Below are positions 30,577-40,654 of a DNA stretch of 64,000 bases, one piece after another. Under the pieces are notes generated by a model. That model was not told the DNA's origin. It did no database searches and saw only the letters and a program-made list of their open reading frames with translations. The position numbers and the translations under genes are program-made. This DNA comes from Plotosus lineatus (taxonomy: Eukaryota; Chordata; Actinopteri; Siluriformes; Plotosidae). Position 1 is the first letter of the stretch; each line of letters begins with the position of its first letter. Location: NCBI GenBank assembly GCA_024760905.1, contig CM045729.1:51227080-51291079 (forward strand), read 5' to 3'.

Positions 30577-31973
30577 CTAGTCCTTCTCAAAAAATTAGCA
30601 TATTGTGATGAAGTTCATTATTTTCTGTAACGTACTGATAAAAATTACACTTTCATATATTTTAGATTCATTGCACACCAACTGAAATATTTCAGGTCTT
30701 TTATTGTTTTAATACTGATGATTTTGGCATACAGCTCATGAAAACCCAAAATTCCTATCTCAAAAAATTAGCATATCATGAGTATCTAAACGAGCTATTA
30801 ACCTAATCATCTCAATCAACCAATTAACTCTAAACACCTGCAAAAGATTTTAAAAACTCCCAGCCTGGTTCATTACTCAAAACCACAATCATGGGTAAGA
30901 CTGCCGACCTGACTGCTGTCCAGAAGGCCAGCATTGACACCCTCAAGCAAGAGGGTAAGACACAGAAAGAAATCTCTGAGCGAATAGGCTGTTCCCAGAG
31001 TGCTGTATCAAAGCACCTCAGTGGGACGTCTGTGGGAAGGAAAAAGTGTGGCAGAAAACGCTGCACAACCAGAAGAGGTGACCGGACCCTGAGGAAGATT
31101 GTGGAGAAGGGCCAATTCCAGACCTTGGGGGACCTGTGGAAGCAGTGGACTGGGCTACAGGTGTCGCATTCCCCAGGTCAATCCACTTTTGAAGCAGAAA
31201 CAGCGGCAGAAGCGCCTGACCTGGACTACAGAGAAGCAGCACTGGACTGTTGCTCAGTGGTCCAAAGTACTTTTTTCGGATGAAAGCAAATTTTGCATGT
31301 CATTTGGAAATCAAGGTGCCAGAGTCTGGAGGAAGACTGGGGAGAAGGAAATGCCAAAATGCCTGAAGTCCAGGGTCAAGTATCCACAGTCAGTGAACGT
31401 CTGGGGTGCCATGTCAGCTGCTGGTGTTGGTCCACTGTGTTTTATCAAGGGCAGGGTCAATGCAGCTAGCTATCAGGAGGTTTTGGAGCACTTCATGCTT
31501 CCATCTTCTGAAAAGCTTTATGGAGATGAAGATTTTAATTTTTCAGCACGACCTGGCACCTGCTCACAGTGCCAAAACCACTGCTAAATGGTTTACTGGC
31601 CATGGTATTACTGTGCTCAATTGGCCTGCCAACTCTCCTGACCTGAACCCCATAGAGAATCTGTGGGATATTGTGAAGAGAAAGTTGAGAGACACCAGAC
31701 CCAACACTGTGGATGAGCTTAAGGCCGCTATCGAAACATCCTGGGCCTCCGTAACACCTCAGCAGTGCCACAAGCTGATTTCCTTTTTTGTATTAAAAAC
31801 TTTTTTTTTTTAATTGGTCGGATGAAATATGCTAATTTTTTGAGCTAGGAATTTTGGGTTTTCATGAGCTGTATGCCAAAATCATCAGTATTAAAACAAT
31901 AAAAGACCTGAAATATTTCAGTTGGTGTGCAATGAATCTTATCTCAATATGCTAATTTTTTGAGAAGGACTAG
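30577..31973 (+). mobile_element. Tc1-like transposon, copy C
   Basis: TA at 30575-30576 and 31974-31975. TIR CTAGTCCTTCTCAAAAAATT at both ends. Length 1397 bp, shortened by internal deletions compared with copy B. Confidence 0.93.
30891..31790 (+). pseudogene. Tc1 transposase, deleted (copy C)
   Basis: Starts MGKTADLTAVQKA at 30891 and keeps the ancestral CGA (Arg) at codon 31, with SERIGCSQSAVSKHLS intact. About 56 bp are missing after WKQWTG (near 31153), shifting the frame. The catalytic FSDESKF and HDLAPAHSA blocks lie in different frames after another shift at about 31535. The C-terminus after CHKLI is replaced by TIR sequence because of a 3' deletion of about 70 bp. Confidence 0.88.
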
Positions 31974-32318
31974 TATATACTTGCCTTAGCAAGTCCTTTT
32001 ATGGAGAAGATTTTTGATTTCTAGTTTCACCAAGTTTAAGAGATGCGGTTTGAACAAATCTTTCTCGTGCTTTCCATTCTGGAAATTTTTACTCTGGCAC
32101 CCAAGCAAGCTCCGCTCCAAAGAAAGCAAATTATAAAAACACTCTAGTGTTAGTCTTGCATGAAATCAAGGAGCTGTTCAAAGTTTTAAGTTGTTCAAGA
32201 GTTGTAACATGTCCAAAATATATATCGCATATAAAACGAATATTTTTTATCAGATTTCTTAAACGTGCTTACATGAAATACAAATATTTTCACAAATTTT
32301 GCTTACGTAGCATGTTCT

Positions 32319-33389
32319 TCAGACACTGCTGTAGGCAGAGGGTTCCTCAGGTGAACAGCTGGGTGGAAGCGATACTGTCTCAGTGGCAGAAAGGTTATGA
32401 TTGAGCTGTCTCAGTGAGTTCTTAGTCAGGCTCATGCAGGAACCTTTAAGAATTGCCCTCACATTCTTGCTGAACAGCCCATAGAGGATGGGGTTCATGC
32501 AGCTGTTGAAGAAAGCCAGGCTGGTGGCCAGAGGGAAGCCCACAGCCAGGACATGATCCAACGAGAGTGAATGGTGCATAGTGAGCTCCATAAGGCTGAA
32601 GGTGTGGAACGGTGCCCAACACAGGAAGAAAGCAACAATAACGGCTGAGATCATTTTGGAGAAGCTAGAGAAATGTACATTCCTAAACTGCTTCATCTTT
32701 GTAGCCAATAATATGGCAGTCACAGTGACGGAAAGGAATGGCAGGAGAAAGCCAACAAAGGTGCGAACAATCACCAGAAAAATGTGTCGCACCTTTCTGA
32801 TATATGCATCTTCATCATGGAAGTTGTTGAAACATACAACCTTTCTGTGATACTGTAGAGTGTCTCTATATATTAGATTTGGACAGCTTAGTAGGCCGGA
32901 CACGACCCATGTCAATGCACAAATACCCCAGGCCTTTGGCACTGTACGGAATCTTTCGGCCCAATTAAAGTGCACAAGAGAAATGTAGCGGTCTAGACTG
33001 AGCACAGTGAGAAACAGCACACTAGCGTACATGTTCACTGTACACACGTAAGAGTTCAGCTTACACATTACCCAGCCAAAGATCCAATTGAAATCACGCA
33101 GCACATAATCAATAGAGAAAGGTAGAAAAAGAACAAACACAAAATCAGCAATAGCAAGGTTCTGAAGCCACACACTGTTAATTGTCCGTTTGATTTTGAA
33201 AGCCGTGACCCAGATCACAATGCCATTCCCAATTACACCAAGCGCAAATGCTAAAGAATAGATGACCACAGAAATAATATGCAGAGTCTCCCTCTGGATG
33301 TAAGGCTCTCCTTTTATCTCCTCAAAGTCCCCGTACTCCAGATAGTCGTAAGAGACATTCTCATAATTGGTTTCTTCAAAGTCCATCAT
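32319..33389 (-). CDS. cmklr2: chemerin-like receptor 2 / GPR1, class A GPCR
   Basis: A complete 356-residue seven-transmembrane receptor in one coding exon. TM1 has GNGIVIW (G54-N55), TM2 NLAIAD (77-82), TM3 C109, and the DRY box is at 133-135. ECL2 C186 can pair with C109. TM6 is CWAPFH (257-262) and TM7 NPILY (299-303). The acidic, tyrosine-rich N-terminus with N11-V-S13 is typical of chemerin receptors. The TM6-7 loop MELTMHH (267-273) parallels WELTIHH of mammalian GPR1. Ser/Thr-rich C-tail. It lies between ino80d and adam23 in the same orientation as mammalian GPR1, which supports cmklr2 over cmklr1. The first ATG (33389) is immediately followed by a second in frame. An acceptor at 33417-33418 (CTTCACAG) 28 bp upstream indicates a non-coding first exon. 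It likely binds chemerin at the plasma membrane (inferred). Confidence 0.92.
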   Translation of the reverse strand: MMDFEETNYENVSYDYLEYGDFEEIKGEPYIQRETLHIISVVIYSLAFALGVIGNGIVIWVTAFKIKRTINSVWLQNLAIADFVFVLFLPFSIDYVLRDFNWIFGWVMCKLNSYVCTVNMYASVLFLTVLSLDRYISLVHFNWAERFRTVPKAWGICALTWVVSGLLSCPNLIYRDTLQYHRKVVCFNNFHDEDAYIRKVRHIFLVIVRTFVGFLLPFLSVTVTAILLATKMKQFRNVHFSSFSKMISAVIVAFFLCWAPFHTFSLMELTMHHSLSLDHVLAVGFPLATSLAFFNSCMNPILYGLFSKNVRAILKGSCMSLTKNSLRQLNHNLSATETVSLPPSCSPEEPSAYSSV

Positions 33390-33416
33390 TGTATGGAAGA
33401 GATTATATGACAGTTG
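33390..33416 (-). other. cmklr2: cmklr2 5' UTR part of coding exon
   Basis: The minus strand reads a long pyrimidine run then CTTCACAG|CAACTG, followed by 27 bp of UTR to the ATG. The acceptor and polypyrimidine tract (33421-33435) are strong. Confidence 0.7.
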
Positions 33417-33538
33417 CTGTGAAGAAAAAAAAAAAATAGGTCACAAATGTTTTTCCATAGCAGTAATGCTGTAATAATTTCAGGGGGAGGGGGAATTGCA
33501 ACCTTAACTCAAAAGTGCAGGCAGATCTCTGAGCTTAC

Positions 33539-33730
33539 CGTGTGAAGTAGTTCAACAGTTCTGCACTTATCGACTGTTCAGGTCCACTCCCAAGTTCTGA
33601 TTTCCCTTCCTGAGTGTTAAGACATCACTCCACAAAAAGCCTCAGTCACAATGTCCACCCTGTGACAGACAGAGAGAAGAATGTAGAAAAAATGAGGAGC
33701 CACCCTGTCTCATACCTTGAATATCTGTGT
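33539..33730 (-). promoter_or_regulatory. cmklr2: candidate non-coding first exon and promoter of cmklr2
   Basis: A consensus donor ACACG|GTAAGC lies at the left border (33538-33539), about 120 bp upstream of the acceptor at 33417. A second donor-like TCAAG|GTATGAG sits near 33715. No TATA box or start site can be fixed, so extent is uncertain. Confidence 0.35.
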
Positions 33731-34180
33731 AGAGTTCACACACAGTGACCCCTTTTGATTCCTCACATCCTCTCTTCCTGTCCTCCTACTAGGCCACACT
33801 TCCAGTGAGTTTTATGAATGCATATGTGCTTCAGCTCAGCATACTCCCCACAGTCAGGAAAAATCTCCACCACTACTCCCTCACATAGTCAATATTTCTC
33901 CCCTATTAGCACATGACTAACCCTTATAACAACACCATGCATCATTCGTTGTAAACCCTTTCATGCATGTGTAGGATTTGTAAATATGTTCTTAGTGTAC
34001 ACACAAACTCTTTCTGTTCTAAATAGTCAATTGTGTACTATATTTGTTTTTATCCATTGGGTAGGGTTACTTTCTCCTTTCTTGACCTGACAGTTGTTTG
34101 CTGCTCATCTCAGAAGGACCAGCAACATGAAATATAATTCCACTTGAAACAATAACACCGTGTGGTGTAAACTTGCAATA
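33731..34180. other. intergenic spacer upstream of cmklr2
   Basis: Unique-looking sequence. No repeat or exon recognised. Confidence 0.4.
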
Positions 34181-34680
34181 CAGTAGGCCCTTGTCTATTC
34201 GTGGTTTTGCACCCACGGTTTGAGTATTCGCGGACTGCCAAGCAATTGACAAGTCACTCAAATTCAGCCAATGGCTGTCCTTCTTCCTGCTGATTGGTTA
34301 AGGTGATGTAACAACCGTTTTTCCTCATTTGCGCGCAAGTTGTCAATGAGCCTCTTTTGTTTGTGTGTTTTAATTACCAGTTAAGCTCTATGATGCCACT
34401 CATACGCTGTGCGTCTTCTCTGGCTAATCGATAGAAAACGCTGGATGTCTCTTCTGAAGAAATAAGACTTTCTCCTGAAGAAACGACAGTTTCCTCTGAA
34501 CTGTTGTATGAAAGTTTTTTCAATTATTATTCCAGTACAGTACCTAAGTTAATGTTTAGAATGTTTGAGTGTGAGTTTATCTTCTGTAGCATGTTTAACA
34601 AACGATACCAAAGGATAAACTTTATTATGCTTCATGTCCTTTTACACTGAACTTGGAGTGACGTCTTGTCATCCAGATGA
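34181..34680. mobile_element. pogo-like MITE, 'CAGTAGGCCCT' family, copy 2
   Basis: After a TA it starts CAGTAGGCCCTTGTCTATTC and carries GGACTGCCAAGCAATTGACA and GTCAATGAGCCTCTTTTGTT. It ends in the block shared with 3060-3180 (AACAAACGATACCAAAGGAT). The right TIR is not found. Same family as 2127-3521. Confidence 0.65.
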
Positions 34681-34789
34681 ACTAGTGCAATTTGAATGGA
34701 AGAAAATACAGTATATGAAGGGAGTGGGGCAAATGAGTGCAAATGGTGCGATAGATGCACAAAAGAGCAGTCACCCACTGCTTACTGTC

Positions 34790-34814
34790 TGTCTGTGTGT
34801 GTGTGTGTGTGTGT

Positions 34815-34870
<56 letters not shown>

Positions 34871-34884
34871 GTGTGTGTGTGTAT
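34790..34884. repeat. (GT)n microsatellite
   Basis: About 90 bp of GT with a few G/C interruptions. It produces the long Cys-Val repeat frames, which are not genes. Confidence 0.97.
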
Positions 34885-35124
34885 GATACCGCAGGTCTGC
34901 TGGAATATTAAGAAAAAGACATGATTCCATTGCAATTCAGTCAAAGAAAATCCCATATGCTCAGCATTATGTACTTTAGAAACTTAATGAGTATTGTATG
35001 AGTATTGGTATTTTTCTCTGCATCATGCAAAATTTGATTATGGAATTTTTTTGATCATTTGATTTGTGTGTAATCTTGTCGAGACTGGACATGCTGGATC
35101 GTGGGTTGTTTAGTTTTGTATGAA

Positions 35125-35388
35125 AATTGGTCAAGACCTGAAAAATACTTCAATGTTTCATACCTTTTACATATAAACAAACTGATGATGATGATGCCAG
35201 CTGTGTTGATGAAGATTTTGATATTGATGAAGAAGAGGCATCTGTTAATGAAAGTGTAATGACTGGTGTTTGTGAAGAAGATGTGATTTTATCTGCTGAG
35301 CAGGATATAGATGAAGATGATAATGCTGAGGGCAGAGTTGATGAAGCTTACTTGTATAAAGAGATCAGAGAGTTTTGTTATATGTTAT

Positions 35389-35392
<4 letters not shown>
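35125..35392 (+). other. acidic open reading frame, unassigned
   Basis: A plus-strand frame stays open from at least 35150 into the TA repeat. It reads KQTDDDDASCVDEDFDIDEE, then VMTGVCEEDVILSAEQDIDE, and later VDEAYLYKEIREF. Composition is strongly D/E-rich with no Met start at its left end. It could be a degraded exon or the acidic N-terminus of a transposase (piggyBac-type proteins often begin this way), but no diagnostic motif is present. It lies between cmklr2 and adam23, where mammals have ZDBF2; no ZDBF2 zinc-finger motif is seen. Confidence 0.3.

Positions 35393-35434
<42 letters not shown>
35393..35434. repeat. (TA)n microsatellite
   Basis: About 42 bp of alternating TA. Confidence 0.97.
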
Positions 35435-35437
<3 letters not shown>

Positions 35438-36180
35438 TTCTTAATTTCAGAGTGATTGTTTGAACCTGACAGTGGTTTTTTCAATCAGTATCATTTGAAG
35501 GGATTTGAACCTTTATATAAATGTTCAAAAAGATACATACTGATCTTATTGGAATAAACAGAAATTTAAAAAAAAGGTTGTTTTTTTGTTAATTATTGGG
35601 GCTTACCACGGTGACTGGTGGGTTTAAAAAAGGCGTGTTAGATTAAAATAAGTATGATTTCTCTTATCATCTCTTCATAAAACTCTTCATCGACATGTTT
35701 TCTAAAAGTTTATATGGCTGAAGTGCATAAAAATGTTTGGTTGCTAAAGACTAATGATCTTGGAAGACATGTAATCTTTGTGCTCATTTTTCTCTAAAAC
35801 GTTTAGTGAAATTTTTAGTTGAATGCTGACACAAGCAATGGTATAGCTCGCTCAGTTTTCAAGGTATTGACAAACTTTTAGCTGCATTTTGCAGTTTTGG
35901 GCCTCCTCCATCTGACTGTGTAAAAAGCTCATTTTTCATTTTTGGACCCAAGAGCCTACTTTCGGTGGAGTGGCTCACATATAAGTACACTGTATGCTTT
36001 TATTACAATCCCATTAACTCCTCACATGCAACAGTGAGTGTTAGTGTTCACATAACTACAGTAAATGTCAAAAAAAAATTTTTTTAACCCGTTTCATAAC
36101 ACCATGTAATTGAATTATAGCACAGTGATATTTAAGGACCTTGCAAAAATATCCCTAGATGTTGTAATAATGTATTTATA
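35435..36180. other. intergenic spacer, nothing identified
   Basis: AT-rich, no recognised repeat or exon. Confidence 0.4.
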
Positions 36181-36214
36181 TCTTCTTCTTTTCCTTTCAG
36201 TTTTTCCCTTTTTC

Positions 36215-36251
<37 letters not shown>

Positions 36252-36540
36252 GTGTGTGTGCATGTTCAGTTCAGTTCATTTTCTATAACTGCTTAATCCT
36301 AATTATGGTTGCGGGCAGGCTGGAGCCCATCCCAGCCGACTCCGAGCGAGGGCAGAGGACGGCTCACCAGGCCATCAAAAGACAGAAACACATAGACAGT
36401 GAGAGACTTGGCCAGGCCTTTGATAACCCAGTTAACTACACTGGGTGAGGTCAGTGACAACCTGTGGTGAGTGGGGCTTGAACCCCAACCTTAGGATCAG
36501 TGATCCAGCACCTATACCACGAGGCCACCACTGCCCCTTG
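36181..36540 (-). mobile_element. SINE-A copy with (GT)n and SINE-B tail insert
   Basis: The inverted RTE-type tail (TCTTCTTCTTTTCCTTTCAG) at 36181 is followed by (GT)n at 36219-36259, a SINE-B body (CCCATCCCAGCCGACTCCGA), then the inverted SINE-A head (GGATCAGTGATCCAGCACCT, CCACCACTGCCCC). Confidence 0.65.
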
Positions 36541-36589
36541 TCTGCAGATGTATGAATATGAAATGTTATGCAAAAAATATGCACTTTTC

Positions 36590-36835
36590 AAAATCATGAA
36601 TTCACTTCCTGAACTGATTATCCTCAATCATGTCAGCTGGAGCCTGGAAGCCATTTTAAACTACTTTGGACGAAGGCGGGGTACAATCCGTCAAGGGGCC
36701 AACAGACACATAGCCCTTTACGCTCGCGGGGAGCGATTTGGAACAGACCATTCGCATAATATGTACTGGAGCAGTGGTGGAAGAAACCGGAGTACCTGGA
36801 GGAAATCCACAGAAGCATAAGGAACACTGGTGTAT
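36590..36835 (-). mobile_element. degraded SINE-B
   Basis: CTGGAGCCTGGAAGCCATTT, then GACGAAGGCGGGGTACAATC and GAAACCGGAGTACCTGGAGG are diverged inverted SINE-B body segments. Confidence 0.5.
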
Positions 36836-37418
36836 ATATAAAGTGTATGATTCCTAAGCATTTCAGTGAATGTGATATGCATCGAGAATATTCATACTTG
36901 CAATTTAATTATGTAAGAAAATACGATAAAAATCTTGCATTGCTCAACAGGTTATATCTGATTCCCACATGGAAAACAGGAGGAAAAGCAATGTTTCAGG
37001 GTGTGGGTGTTTGTCCTTACAAACACAGCATATGCACAATTTGTAATGTTTGGTTAGCTCGATCTCTATGTTGTAATAATTCTCTTCTTGATTCCAGTGG
37101 TGAAAAACTCCGTTATATACCGGCACAACAAACCCGGCGGATTTCAATCGAGTATATTACAGGGAAAAACTCGAAATATACAAACAGCACACTCTTACCT
37201 TTCTACCCATTCACCATTCGGTCGTACAGGCTGCGACAAGCCGAGAAAGTTGAAAATCTCGCCCTTGCGCTTTTTTTGCTGGTGTGTGAAATGAAGCGCT
37301 CTGAGTCCTGGCGGTGCCTGGCGAGAGTCTCAGTGCGCAGATCCGACTTCAGTCCAGCGACAATACAATGCGACACGTCACAAACACTGCAGCTACAAAG
37401 CAGGAGGAGAGGAATACT

Positions 37419-37420
<2 letters not shown>
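36836..37420. other. intergenic spacer, nothing identified
   Basis: Open frames here are fortuitous. No repeat class recognised. Followed by (GT)n at 37422-37452. Confidence 0.4.
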
Positions 37421-37454
<34 letters not shown>

Positions 37455-37494
37455 ACATTCAAGTTCAGAAACTACACTAAAATCCAGAAATGCC

Positions 37495-37543
<49 letters not shown>
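37495..37543. repeat. (ATT)n microsatellite
   Basis: About 16 units of ATT. A second (ATT)n of about 41 bp is at 37891-37931. Confidence 0.97.
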
Positions 37544-37554
37544 GATTGATTATC

Positions 37555-37890
37555 TCTTTTGTTTTCTAAGCCACTTAATTCTAATTAGGGAGCCTATCTC
37601 AACCTACTTTGGGTGAAGGCAGGTTTCATCCTGAACAGCTCGCCAGGCCATTGCAGGACCAATACACTTATAACCATTCACACTCACACCTAGTGGTGAT
37701 TTGTAAAAGCCAATTATCCCACTGTGCATGTTTTTGGAGTATGGGAGGAAACCAGAATACCTGGAGGAAACCCAAGCAAGCAAGGAATGCACATGCAGAC
37801 CCCATATAGAAACTCCAAAGACCTGGGAATCACACAAGGAACCTTCTCACTATGAAGCCAACATGCTCGCCACTGCTCCACCATGCTGCC
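37555..37890 (-). mobile_element. SINE-B, minus orientation
   Basis: TTTCTAAGCCACTTAATTCT is the inverted tail, then CATTGCAGGACCAATACACT and TGGAGGAAACCCAAGCAAGC. It ends at the inverted tRNA head (GCTCGCCACTGCTCCACCAT). It is bracketed by two (ATT)n tracts. Confidence 0.7.
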
Positions 37891-37891
37891 C

Positions 37892-37934
<43 letters not shown>

Positions 37935-38014
37935 ACAACAGCTATAATCAGCAACTTTAGTAAGTTATTTTGTCCACGTAGGTTCTCTCCAAACTGGCTA
38001 CTCTAAACTGAACC

Positions 38015-38017
<3 letters not shown>

Positions 38018-38087
<70 letters not shown>
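38018..38087. repeat. (GT)n microsatellite
   Basis: About 70 bp of uninterrupted GT. Confidence 0.97.
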
Positions 38088-38089
<2 letters not shown>

Positions 38090-38278
38090 CTCCCTAGTGG
38101 CCCAGTACATTTTCATCTGGTGGTCTCATGTTCCCATGGTCAATCTTCAGATACCTTATGCAGCTTCTGTAACTGACAGAAACAAGGTGTTACAATTCGA
38201 TGAATGCTTGCTATAGTGTTCAAACAGAACAACTGAAACAGAAATACATTAAAATATACAGTAAAGCAAAGTAAGGTA

Positions 38279-38360
38279 AAGTCTGTTGAGTTTTTATACA
38301 CGAGCCTAGTGGCTCATCAGGCCGGTGCTTATCCCCGACAGGCCGGTGCTTATACCCGAA
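38279..38360 (-). mobile_element. SINE-C tail fragment with local duplication
   Basis: GAGCCTAGTGGCTCATCAGG then CCGGTGCTTATCCCCGA, with ACAGGCCGGTGCTTATACCC repeated immediately after. Only the tail is present. Confidence 0.65.
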
Positions 38361-38657
38361 AGCAAAGAAAACTTCCAGTATAATAATGTTTATGTCAAAT
38401 AGACTAGTTAACTAGAGTAAATTCAGATGGTGTTTATTCAAGCATGCAATTAAATAAGACATCCCTCTGACATTGGTAAGCACAAAGCTGTTCATAAAAA
38501 AAGGAAGCTACAAGTAAAAACACTTTATAACCAGGGTTGGGAACCTATGGCTCGAGAGCCAGATGTGGCTCTTTTGATGATTGTATCTGGCTCTCAGATA
38601 AATCAGGTGGCCTTTGTTAACAGAATAACGAAAACATAATTTCACTGTCATTTAAAT

Positions 38658-39782
38658 CTTCTTCTTTTCCTTTCAGCTTTTCCCTTCAGGGGTCGCCACA
38701 GCGAATCATCTGCCTCCATCTCACCCTATCCTTTGCATCTTCTTCTCTTACACCAACGACCTTCATGTCCTCCTTCACCACATCCATGAATCGTCTCTTT
38801 GGTCTTCCTCTAGACCTTCTGCCTGGTAGTTCCAGCCTCAGCATCCTACTACCAATATACTCACTATCCCTCCTCTGTACATGTCCAAACCATCTCAATC
38901 TAGCCTCTCTGACTTTGTCTCCAAAACGTCTTACATGTGCTGTCCCGCTGATGTGCTCATTCTTGGTCCTATCCATCCTCGTTACTCCCAAAGAGAACCT
39001 CAACATTTTCATCTCTGCTACCTCCAGCTCTGCCTCCTGTCTTTTCCCCAGGGCCACTGTTTCTAAACCATACAACATCGTTGGCCTCAACACCGTCTTG
39101 TACACTTTTCCTTTCATTCTTGCCGATACCTTCCTATCACACATCACACCGGACACTTTTCTCCAACCATTGCAACCTGCCTGCACACGCTTCTTCACCT
39201 CTTTTCCATACTCTCCATTGCTCTGGATTGTTGAGCCTAAGTACTTAAAATCCTCCACCTTTCTTATCTCTGCTCCCTGTAACCTCACCGTTCCTCTTGG
39301 GTCCTTGTCATTCATGCACATGTATTCTGTCTTACTGAGGCTAATCTTCATTCCCCTCCTTTCCAGGGCATACCTCCACCTCTCTAGATTTTCCTGCACT
39401 TGTTCTCTGCTCTCACTACAGATCACAATGTCATCTGCAAACATCATAGTCCATGGGGAATCTTGTCTAACCTCGTCTGTCAGCCTGTCCATCACTACAG
39501 CAAACAAGAAGGGGCTTAGAGCTGACCCTTGATGCAGTCCCACCTCCTCCTTGAACTCTTCTGTCACACCGACAGCACACCTCACCACTGTCTTACATCT
39601 CTCATACATGTCCTGCACCACTCTCACATACTTCTCTGCCACTCCAGACTTCCTCATGCAATACCACAATTCTTCTTTGGGCACCCTGTCATATGCTTTC
39701 TCCAGATCCACAAAGGCACAATGCAGCTCCGTCTGACCTTCTCTGTACTTCTCCATGAACATCCTCAAGGCAAACACTGCAT
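38658..39782 (-). pseudogene. 5'-truncated RTE LINE, reverse transcriptase open (in hAT copy 2)
   Basis: The minus-strand frame is open across the whole insert and encodes the C-terminal two thirds of the RTE reverse transcriptase. It carries CAFVDLEKAYDRVPKEELWY (RT motif with the first catalytic Asp), LHQGSALSPFLFAVVMDRLT, FADDIVICSES (the F.DD box) and KTEYMCMN. It ends with the terminal RWRQMIRCGDP at 38686, and the 3' tail CCTGAAGGGAAAAGCTGAAA follows. It lacks the endonuclease and starts within the finger domain (VFALRMFMEKYREGQ), so the ORF is intact but incomplete. It is flanked by a perfect 12-bp duplication TGTCATTTAAAT (38646-38657 and 39783-39794). Confidence 0.9.
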
Positions 39783-39992
39783 TGTCATTTAAATAAAAAT
39801 ACAAAAAGCCATCAAATAAAACAAAAACAGATGAATAAATCTCACGCATTTAAATCTCTACATCTATTTTCAATGCCACATGTCACTGTGGCATGCAGCA
39901 GAGAGACAATCCTTTCTGTACACCAGTATGGGGGCAGGTCCGATACATTGAAATTCTAATTTTATTGGATTATAACAACAGCCACAGACACA

Positions 39993-40380
39993 TTGTTGTT
40001 TTTGAGTAAAGAGGTAAACTTCCTCGTTTTAGATCAGCTCATTTGCACGAAGCCAAGCACAGCTTGCAAGCAAACACAAATGGACAGACATGAAAAAACT
40101 TCAACCCGCAGACCAGCTGATTGCCAAAATTTGGAACGCGCTTCCTGTCACATACCAAACACTGCAGCGCGTGAGTCCTGTCGTATTGAATATGTTTGAC
40201 TCAACATATGCATGCAAGTAGTCCTTCTTGCCTGAAAAACGTCAAGCCAACCTGCGGTAACGTTTAATAGATGGAAGCATAAACGCCTGCATGAAGCTGA
40301 ACCTCACCATATATCAACCAGACTACAAAGCCATCAGCTGAACCATGCAGCACCAGAAGTTGCATTAATAGTAAGAAATA
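39993..40380 (+). pseudogene. hAT transposase C-terminal remnant (copy 2)
   Basis: It codes LERASCHIPNTAARESCRIE in the frame equivalent to copy 1 and contains further diverged hATC sequence (CYLPEKRQANLR-like, in shifted frames). Several stops and indels compared with 27576-27880. Confidence 0.7.
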
Positions 40381-40497
40381 CTTTTCTTATTAATAAATAA
40401 CTTCATTATGACAATGTCGTTTAAAATAAATTCAGAGTCTTATTATACTCTCAAATTGTTGGTCTTCTGGTCTTCGTTTTCAATTTAGTTGTATTCA

Positions 40498-40654
<157 letters not shown>

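Noticed and set aside
34634..34956. Long Cys-Val, His-Thr and Tyr-Ile reading frames (also at 26000, 30400, 38019, 40450, 48512, 49800)
   Set aside because: They are translations of GT, CA and TA microsatellites.
35125..35392. ZDBF2 orthologue
   Set aside because: Position fits mammalian synteny, but no DBF4-type zinc finger is visible; acidic composition alone is not evidence.
38765..39532. 255-codon plus-strand open frame (also those at 46614-47186 and 45406-45840)
   Set aside because: Antisense shadows of the RTE reverse transcriptase on the minus strand.
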